From: an uncultured Fibrobacter sp.
GTDB lineage: Bacteria; Fibrobacterota; Fibrobacteria; Fibrobacterales; Fibrobacteraceae
Assembly (NCBI GenBank): GCA_934699585.1
Contig: CAKUWY010000016.1
Location: 1-64,000, forward strand
Direction of reading: 5' to 3'
DNA: 64,000 bases
Shown here: one piece after another, positions 58,222-64,000 of the stretch
Position numbering within the stretch: position 1 is the first letter of the stretch
How the letters are laid out: every line of letters begins with the position of its first letter
Position numbers and translations under genes: made by a program
Notes under the pieces: model-generated
Database searches by the model: none
What the model was told of the DNA's origin: nothing
Seen by the model: only the letters and a program-made list of their open reading frames with translations

Positions 58222-59376
58222 TCAAAACGCTAGTTTTTTCCAAGGGATGACGTTTGCTTCTGTCAGCGACATTTCCTTTGCCCCCGCATAAATAACGGCC
58301 TTTTGCTCGTGGGGATATCCAGAAATTTTTCCCCAGAAATTCAGGTTGTCGAGGAACTCCCAGTTGAATGTTTCCGCCGACTTGATTTCGTAAGCGTAGG
58401 GTTTTCCACCCCGGTCCTGAATCAAGTCCACTTCATGGCCGACGTTATCTCTCCAAAAAGAAAGCCTTGGTTCTTTACCCTGATTTAATGAACTTTTCAT
58501 AAATTCATTGATGACCAGATTCTCGAAAAGACTCCCCCGGGCAAAGTGCGATTTTAGTTGACTCGCACTATCAATTTCAAGCAGCGAACACGCAAGACCG
58601 GTGTCGTAGAAATAAAGCTTGGGAGTCTTTACAACCCGCTTGTTGAAGTTACGGAAATCAGGTCTTAGGCGATAAAGTATAAAGCTGGCCTCCAGCACCG
58701 AAAGCCATGAATTTATCGTTGGTGTAGAAACGCCGCACTCGTTTGCAAGCGACGACTCATTTAGCAGTTGCCCAATTCTTCCGGCACACAACTTCAAGAA
58801 TTTTACGAATAAGTTCAAGTTTCCCACATTCTTGAGTGTACGCAAATCGCGTTCCACATAAGTGCGCAGGTAACTCGGGTAAAAATCTGTAGGTGGAATT
58901 TCCTTATCAAAAATACGGGGATAACCGCCGGTAAAAATTTCCTCGTCCAGCGAAGGCGGGAGCATCCTGGCCGCCTTTAGTTCCGAATGTGAAAAGGGCA
59001 GTAAATCGAGCAGGGCTACGCGACCGGCAAGGCTTTGTCCCAATTTTTCCATCAGCAAAAAATTTTGCGAACCGCTCAAGATATACATTCCAGTCCGTCC
59101 GACTTCGTCGGTGTGGGTCTGCAAGTACGAAAACAGTCCCGGAACGCGTTGAGCCTCGTCCAAGATAACCTTGTCCGGATGCATCCGGATGAACGCCCGC
59201 GGATCCCGTTCCGCAAGATCCCATTCGTCAAGATCTTCCAAAGACACGTAATCGTAATCTTTGAATATGTTTCGTAAAAGGGTCGATTTACCCGATTGCC
59301 TCGGCCCCGTCACCGCGACAAAGGGAAATTGGCTTGCCCTCTTTTTAATAATCTCTTGTAACTCGCGTGGAATCAT
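58222..59376 (-). CDS. AAA_14/DUF4143 ATPase flanked by direct repeats
   Basis: 384 aa from ATG 59376 (GAGGGCGGTG upstream). Walker A TGPRQSGKSTLLRNIFKDYD, Walker B DKVILDEAQRVPGLFSYLQT, sensor YILSGSQNFLLMEKLGQSLA, LLPFSHSEL. C-terminal nuclease-like DxK: LSFWRDNVGHEVDLIQDRGG, KPYAYEIKSAETFNW. A palindrome ACAATTTTAAAATTGT lies in its promoter. Its stop codon derives from an overlapping flavodoxin-tail sequence, so the current 3' end was created by the insertion. Confidence 0.85.
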   Translation of the reverse strand: MIPRELQEIIKKRASQFPFVAVTGPRQSGKSTLLRNIFKDYDYVSLEDLDEWDLAERDPRAFIRMHPDKVILDEAQRVPGLFSYLQTHTDEVGRTGMYILSGSQNFLLMEKLGQSLAGRVALLDLLPFSHSELKAARMLPPSLDEEIFTGGYPRIFDKEIPPTDFYPSYLRTYVERDLRTLKNVGNLNLFVKFLKLCAGRIGQLLNESSLANECGVSTPTINSWLSVLEASFILYRLRPDFRNFNKRVVKTPKLYFYDTGLACSLLEIDSASQLKSHFARGSLFENLVINEFMKSSLNQGKEPRLSFWRDNVGHEVDLIQDRGGKPYAYEIKSAETFNWEFLDNLNFWGKISGYPHEQKAVIYAGAKEMSLTEANVIPWKKLAF

Positions 59377-59470
59377 ACGCACACCGCCCTCAATTCGCCA
59401 CTTTTTTACAAATATAAAATACAATTTTAAAATTGTAAAGTCCTTCCCCCACTTTTTTGGGGAAAAGCAT

Positions 59471-59504
59471 AAAACTCCCGAATCCACTCGGATCCGGGAG
59501 TTTT
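59471..59504. terminator. Terminator near the ATPase promoter
   Basis: AAAACTCCCG / CGGGAGTTTT arms with AATCC/GGATC extending the stem. Lies downstream (minus strand) of the right flavodoxin-tail copy, as expected for the original gene's terminator. Confidence 0.75.
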
Positions 59505-59525
59505 CTTTTACAGAATTCAGTGTAG

Positions 59526-59566
59526 TCAGCCTACTTCATCCACTTGTCGACTTCTTTTTCCGCCTT
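59526..59566. repeat. Flavodoxin tail, right copy of 41-bp direct repeat
   Basis: Minus strand encodes KAEKEVDKWMK stop. Forms a direct repeat with 58180-58220 around the DUF4143 gene. The rest of the flavodoxin gene is absent upstream. Confidence 0.75.
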
Positions 59567-59589
59567 TATAACTTACTACACCGCCAAAA

Positions 59590-59627
59590 GTAAAATCTGT
59601 GTAAAGCGGCGTAAAGCCTTTGTAAAG
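59590..59627 (+). promoter_or_regulatory. Pho-box-like direct repeats
   Basis: GTAAAA (59590), GTAAAG (59601), GTAAAG (59611), GTAAAG (59622), spaced 11, 10 and 11 bp. Direct repeats at about one helical turn are the binding pattern of PhoB/PhoP response regulators, and a phoB-type gene follows the transporter. Confidence 0.65.
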
Positions 59628-59710
59628 TCCTAATAAAACCTTTGGAAAACTTCATTCCATCGCCTTGTGTATTGTCGCAAGGCTTTTTAGTTTGTCGCCT
59701 AGGAGATTTT

Positions 59711-61945
59711 ATGACTACGTTTTATATCATCCTTGTGGCAATGCTGCTTCTGCTCGCCTTGATGGACTTGTTCGTGGGTGTCAGTAACGATGCCGTGAAT
59801 TTTTTGAGTTCTGCTGTCGGGAGCAAGGCCTTTAAATACAAAACACTGATGTTTTTTGCTGCAGCAGGAGTCTTTTGTGGCGCCACATTCAGTAGTGGCA
59901 TGATGGATATCGCACGGCATGGCATTTATACGCCCCAGTATTACACCTTTGCAGAACTTATGTGCGTATATGCGGCGGTGATGTTTACCGATGTGATCCT
60001 CCTTGACATATTCAATTCCTACGGTATGCCGACATCAACTACGGTATCAATGGTCTTTGAACTTTTGGGCGCCTCTGTGGCTATCGCCAGTATCAAGATT
60101 CTTTCTGACGATACCCTGGAATTGGGAAACCTCATCAACACCTCTAAGGCTCTGACGGTGATTTTGGGCATTTTCCTTTCGGTGGCCATCGCTTTTGTAG
60201 TTGGCCTTGCGGTGCAGTATGTGACGCGCCTGGTTTTCTCCTTTGGCTACAAGAAGTATATTCGATACTTTATTGGTGTTTTTGGAAGCGTTTCCCTGAC
60301 GTCCATATTTTATTTTATCCTTATCAAGGGCCTCAAAAATATGAGTTTCGTGGGGCCGGGCTACAAGGCGTTTCTCGCGGAAAATGAGACCGTTCTTGTG
60401 GCAGGCATGTTCGTCGCGTTTTTCATCCTTTGTCACCTGCTCCATGCAGTAAAAGTAAACGTGCTCAAGGTAATCATTGCTTTTGGGACTTTTTCTCTGG
60501 CCCTAGCCTTTGCCGGAAACGACCTTGTAAATTTTGTGGGTGTGCCCCTCACCAGTCTTTCTTCGGTGCAGCACTTGATGGCTGCTGGGGGCAACCCTCA
60601 GGATTTCAATATGTCCTTCTTGCTGGAGTCGGAACCAGGACAGTGGTACTTGCTGATGGCTGCTGGGCTTACCATGGTATTTTCCCTTGTGTTTTCCAAG
60701 AAGGCCCGGAATGTGGTGAAGACTTCCGTATCCCTCGCGGCCCAAAATTCTTCTGAAGAAATCTTTGGTACAAATCCGGTCGCTCGCGCCTTAGTTCGCG
60801 GTTCTAATGGTGTCGTAAAATTTGTAACAGAATTTATTCCAAGGAAAATTTCGGATAAAATTAACGCCCGCTTTAATACCAAGGAAATGATTCTGGAAGA
60901 GGATAGCGCCGCCTTTGATTTATTGCGGGCTTGCGTAAACCTAATGCTTGCAAGCTCCCTCATTGCGTTGGGCACGTCCCTGAAACTTCCCCTTTCCACG
61001 ACCTACGTGACATTCATGGTGGCTATGGGCACAAGTCTTGCCGACAAGGCATGGAACCGTGAAACGGCCGTATACCGCATTACAGGGGTACTCTCGGTAA
61101 TTGGCGGATGGTTCCTTACGGCCTTCGCCGCATTTGCTAGTGCTTCTGCTGTGGCGACAGTGCTTTATTATGGCGGTTTCCCTGCCATATTCGGTCTTTT
61201 TGCCGTGGTCATTTTCGTATTGATTCGTTCGAACCTGAAATACCGAGAAAACAAGAAAGGTAAGGCGGAGGAATTGTTTGATAACATCCTGACGGCTCCC
61301 CCCGAGACAAAGGTATACCCCCTTATACAGGAATACAGTCGTGGTGAGTGGAGCGAAATACTCCGTTGGTGCGCTGACTGCTACGAAAAGATAATTGTGG
61401 GACTTTTGCGAGAAAACTTGGGAAAACTACGCTCCGTGAACAAACAAATTAAAATTCTGAAAAAACATATCCAGAGGAACCGTCGCCATGGAACCTTATG
61501 TACGGAAAGACTTGCCCAGGAGGATATGGTGGTAAAGAATTTCTTTTTGTACCAGGCAAATGATTTTATGGGAGATGCATTGTTTAGTCTGGAACAGATT
61601 TCTTCGCCATGCAAGAACCACGTGGATAACGCTTTCAGTCCCTTGGACTACGAAAAAAGAAAAGAGCTTTTGCGTACGGTATCCCGTGTGAAGATACGGA
61701 TTGAAAAGACTGCCTCAATGATAGAAACCATGGATTTCAGGAACTATAGCGAGGTCCGCGAACAATTGCGGGAAGAAGGGACGAGGATATTTGACGAGCG
61801 TAAAACGGAAATGATGAAGGGAGTTTCCGAAAACATCCGCGCGGAGATTCTTTATTTAACTATTCTTTATGAGTCCTGGGCATTGTTGGATGCGGTCAGT
61901 TCTGTAGCCAAAGCCAGCAGGAAATTCCTATCTGTAAAACAATAA
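59711..61945 (+). CDS. Pit-family inorganic phosphate transporter with PhoU-like tail
   Basis: 744 aa from ATG 59711 (SD GGAG). The two PHO4 signatures are present: LFVGVSNDAVNFLSSAVGSK near the N-terminus and FAGNDLVNFVGVPLTSLSSV in the middle. About ten membrane helices extend to residue 530. The C-terminal 200 residues are cytoplasmic and helical, resembling PhoU domains, which regulate phosphate uptake. Likely a low-affinity phosphate/metal-phosphate symporter controlled by the adjacent two-component pair. Confidence 0.85.
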   Translation: MTTFYIILVAMLLLLALMDLFVGVSNDAVNFLSSAVGSKAFKYKTLMFFAAAGVFCGATFSSGMMDIARHGIYTPQYYTFAELMCVYAAVMFTDVILLDIFNSYGMPTSTTVSMVFELLGASVAIASIKILSDDTLELGNLINTSKALTVILGIFLSVAIAFVVGLAVQYVTRLVFSFGYKKYIRYFIGVFGSVSLTSIFYFILIKGLKNMSFVGPGYKAFLAENETVLVAGMFVAFFILCHLLHAVKVNVLKVIIAFGTFSLALAFAGNDLVNFVGVPLTSLSSVQHLMAAGGNPQDFNMSFLLESEPGQWYLLMAAGLTMVFSLVFSKKARNVVKTSVSLAAQNSSEEIFGTNPVARALVRGSNGVVKFVTEFIPRKISDKINARFNTKEMILEEDSAAFDLLRACVNLMLASSLIALGTSLKLPLSTTYVTFMVAMGTSLADKAWNRETAVYRITGVLSVIGGWFLTAFAAFASASAVATVLYYGGFPAIFGLFAVVIFVLIRSNLKYRENKKGKAEELFDNILTAPPETKVYPLIQEYSRGEWSEILRWCADCYEKIIVGLLRENLGKLRSVNKQIKILKKHIQRNRRHGTLCTERLAQEDMVVKNFFLYQANDFMGDALFSLEQISSPCKNHVDNAFSPLDYEKRKELLRTVSRVKIRIEKTASMIETMDFRNYSEVREQLREEGTRIFDERKTEMMKGVSENIRAEILYLTILYESWALLDAVSSVAKASRKFLSVKQ

Positions 61946-61960
61946 TTTGTGTGTGGTCCT

Positions 61961-62638
61961 ATGATTTATATTGTGGAAGACGATATCGAAGTTCGGGAAA
62001 TGGAAACTTATGCTTTAAAAAGCAGCGGTTTTGACGTGATGGCTTTCGAATGCGGTAAAGTTATGGACGAACAAGTTAAGACTAGGGTGCCAGACTTGTT
62101 TATTTTGGATATTATGCTCCCTGGCGAAGATGGTTTAAACATTCTCAAACGCTTGCGAGTGCAAGAAAATACAAAGGACATCCCCGTCATCATGCTTACG
62201 GCGAAAGGAACTGAACTTGACAAAGTGAAGGGACTTGACTTGGGAGCGGACGACTACATAGCAAAACCATTTGGCGTTCTAGAATTCATTTCACGTGTGC
62301 GAGCCGTGCTACGCCGTTCTGAACGAAGCTCATCCGAAAATGCGGAGGCGTTGAACTTGGCTCTAGGAGGAGTGACACTCGATGATCAGCGTCGTTCGGT
62401 AACTGTTGGCGGAATCGCTGTAGAACTCACTTTTAAGGAATATGAACTTTTGAAACTCCTGATGTCCCGACCGGGAACTGTTTTCTCTAGGCAACAGATT
62501 CTAGAAAAGATTTGGGGGGTGGATTTTGATATGGATACACGCACCGTGGATATGCACATAAAAACGCTTCGACAGAAGTTAGGGGTACAAGGCTCTATCA
62601 TACAGACCGTGCGAAACGTGGGGTACAAAGTTCAATGA
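61961..62638 (+). CDS. phoB: OmpR/PhoB-family response regulator
   Basis: 225 aa from ATG 61961. Receiver: IYIVEDDIEVREMETYALKS (acidic pair), phospho-acceptor Asp in LFILDIMLPGEDGLNILKRL, MLTAKGTELDKVKGL (Thr/Lys). Winged helix: ELTFKEYELLKLLMSRPGTV, SRQQILEKIWGVDFDMDTRT, VDMHIKTLRQKLG. Start is weakly supported by SD. PhoB is inferred from the phosphate transporter and Pho-box-like repeats upstream. Overlaps the kinase gene in ATGA. Confidence 0.85.
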   Translation: MIYIVEDDIEVREMETYALKSSGFDVMAFECGKVMDEQVKTRVPDLFILDIMLPGEDGLNILKRLRVQENTKDIPVIMLTAKGTELDKVKGLDLGADDYIAKPFGVLEFISRVRAVLRRSERSSSENAEALNLALGGVTLDDQRRSVTVGGIAVELTFKEYELLKLLMSRPGTVFSRQQILEKIWGVDFDMDTRTVDMHIKTLRQKLGVQGSIIQTVRNVGYKVQ

Positions 62639-63999
62639 AAAACAGTCTCCGTTTCAGCTTGATTTATGTCGGAGTACTCGCCGCCCTCTTTGCAGTGTAT
62701 TTTACGGCTCGCGTTTTTGAAAATGAAATGTCCGAACAGCAGAAGCGAGATTTGAGGGAAACAGCCTCCCTTATCAAAAATTTCTATGGACAGATTCCTT
62801 CTGAGAACTTCCGAAAAAATCTGGATTCCATTGCCAGCAAACGTTTGCGCGTAACTCTGGTGGACCGGGACGGAATGGTCCTCTACGAAAGTGACGCGAA
62901 AGCTGGCAAAATGGAAAATCATAGGAGTCGTCCCGAAATCATGGACGCAAATTCCAAAGGAATAGGTGAAAACCTCCGCTATTCAGTGACTTTGAATGCC
63001 CAAGTGTTCTATTTTGCAGAACGACTGTCAGACGGCAAAATTCTGCGTTTAAGTCGTCGTCAAGCGAGTCTTCACGAATCCGTATCTAAGACAATGCCTT
63101 ACCTATTAGCGCTGTTGACAGGTATTGTTGTCGTGGCTGTTCTGATTGCTTTTGGCTTGAGCCGCGCTTTTGTGCGACCGGTGCAGAAATTGGCTGAAAA
63201 CTTGGGACAGCCAGAACTTATGGATGACGAAGGGATATACAAAGAAATTGCACCACTAGTCAAAACTATCCGTAAGCAGAATCGGGAACTTCAACTCACC
63301 ATTGAACAACTTTCTGAAGAAAAAAAGAAAACGGCCAAGATGCGAGATGAGTTTACGGCTAACGCCTCCCATGAACTCAAAACGCCATTGACATCCATTT
63401 CTGGATATGCGGAACTCATCGAAAATGGTATGGCGAAACCCGAAGACGTAAAACGCTTTGCCGGAAAAATCCACAAAGAAGCTGGCCGTCTCCTTTCTAT
63501 CGCCAACGATATTATGACCCTTTCCAAACTTGACTCCTCGGGAGAATCTGCGATAGGACTGGACGAATCCGTGAATTTGTGGACGCTGGCATCAAACTGT
63601 ATTGACGAACTTTCCTTTAACGCCGAAAAGAAGGGAGTTCGTGTGGCGTTGGAAGGTTGTAAAACCGCACAGGTTTACGGCAATCGTCGGCTCCTATTTG
63701 AGATGCTTTACAACTTGGTCGACAATTCCATTCGCTATACAGAAACGGGCGGTTCCGTGAGTATTCTAGTGCAACAAAAATCCATTGCTGTGAAGGATAC
63801 AGGGATTGGCATTCCCGAAGAAAACCAGCCACGTATTTTTGAACGGTTTTACCGTGTGGACAAGAGTCGCTCCAAGGCTACAGGCGGCACGGGATTGGGT
63901 CTTGCCATTGTTAAGCATATCGCCGAAGTACACCATGCAGAGATTTCGTTACAATCCGCCATAGGCGTAGGCACGGAAATCACCGTGACCTTCTGCTAG
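62635..63999 (+). CDS. phoR: Sensor histidine kinase of PhoR type
   Basis: 454 aa, complete. N-terminal membrane helix (LIYVGVLAALFAVYFTARVF), an extracytoplasmic sensing region (about 27-155), second helix (LLALLTGIVVVAVLIAFGLS), HAMP-like linker, H-box FTANASHELKTPLTSISGYA with the phosphorylated His, then N-box MLYNLVDNSIRYTETGGSVS, G-boxes VKDTGIGIPEENQPRIFERF and GGTGLGLAIVKHIAEVHHAE. Coupled to phoB. Typical PhoR layout; a PAS domain is not obvious. Confidence 0.85.
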   Translation: MKNSLRFSLIYVGVLAALFAVYFTARVFENEMSEQQKRDLRETASLIKNFYGQIPSENFRKNLDSIASKRLRVTLVDRDGMVLYESDAKAGKMENHRSRPEIMDANSKGIGENLRYSVTLNAQVFYFAERLSDGKILRLSRRQASLHESVSKTMPYLLALLTGIVVVAVLIAFGLSRAFVRPVQKLAENLGQPELMDDEGIYKEIAPLVKTIRKQNRELQLTIEQLSEEKKKTAKMRDEFTANASHELKTPLTSISGYAELIENGMAKPEDVKRFAGKIHKEAGRLLSIANDIMTLSKLDSSGESAIGLDESVNLWTLASNCIDELSFNAEKKGVRVALEGCKTAQVYGNRRLLFEMLYNLVDNSIRYTETGGSVSILVQQKSIAVKDTGIGIPEENQPRIFERFYRVDKSRSKATGGTGLGLAIVKHIAEVHHAEISLQSAIGVGTEITVTFC

Positions 64000-64000
64000 A

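Overview
The window looks like a chromosomal segment of a Fibrobacter species (F. succinogenes group). The main evidence is at least four lipoproteins carrying the Fibrobacter succinogenes major paralogous domain (D.RDG..YKTV.IG.Q.WMAENLNY, then CP.GWH.P...EW), together with moderate GC, TTGCGY-N17-TATATT promoters and many dispersed palindromic repeats. No rRNA, tRNA, CRISPR array or transposase was recognised.

Layout. 1-7.7 kb: an accessory block bracketed by two copies of the 3' end of carB plus its terminator. It holds a zinc-ribbon/PspC/TM2/AgmX envelope operon (5.65-0.3 kb, minus strand) and a PIN toxin-antitoxin pair. 7.8-14 kb: paralogous-domain lipoproteins and unknown proteins. 14-18 kb: hairpin-rich DNA, an AlbA/HATPase regulator and a UPF0175/DUF3368 toxin-antitoxin pair, with three copies of a structured repeat ending in an 18-bp palindrome (A, B, C). 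18-30.6 kb: flavoprotein, aldo/keto reductase, acetyltransferase, cation-efflux and AraC genes, mixed with decayed copies and gene-tail fragments. 30.6-35 kb: a defence-like operon (EcoRI-type adenine methylase, DUF262-HNH nuclease, 62-aa partner), a hairpin array and a KilA-N gene. 35-42 kb: LysR regulator, acetyltransferase and a complete, overlapping bioAWFD operon. 42-48.7 kb: a MerR-linked cluster with a Tat-signal DUF362 protein, TatA/TatC and LarB/LarC/LarE (nickel-pincer cofactor synthesis), but no LarA. 49-53.6 kb: SugE exporter, DUF4405 membrane protein, an FGE-flavodoxin fusion and a CMD-CMD-cupin lipoprotein. 53.6-59.5 kb: three ATPases of the AAA_14/DUF4143 type (a fourth lies at 29.4-30.6 kb), partly seated in flavodoxin gene remnants. 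59.6-64 kb: Pho-box-like repeats, a Pit phosphate transporter with a PhoU-like tail, and a PhoB/PhoR-type pair.

How genes may work together. A 15-bp dyad ATGC-N7-GCAT precedes two flavodoxin operons, the CMD-cupin/flavodoxin-fusion operon and the LysR gene, suggesting one redox-related regulon. A TAGAGT/ACTCTA dyad sits at the merR, DUF362-operon and larB promoters, suggesting MerR control of the cofactor and Tat genes. The DUF4143 ATPase genes repeatedly adjoin the severed 3' tails of other genes, and carB, flavodoxin and acetyltransferase tails recur, so much of the plasticity here involves 3' gene ends.

Limits: all assignments come from reading motifs. No database search, alignment program or RNA folding was run; stems and counts were read by eye.
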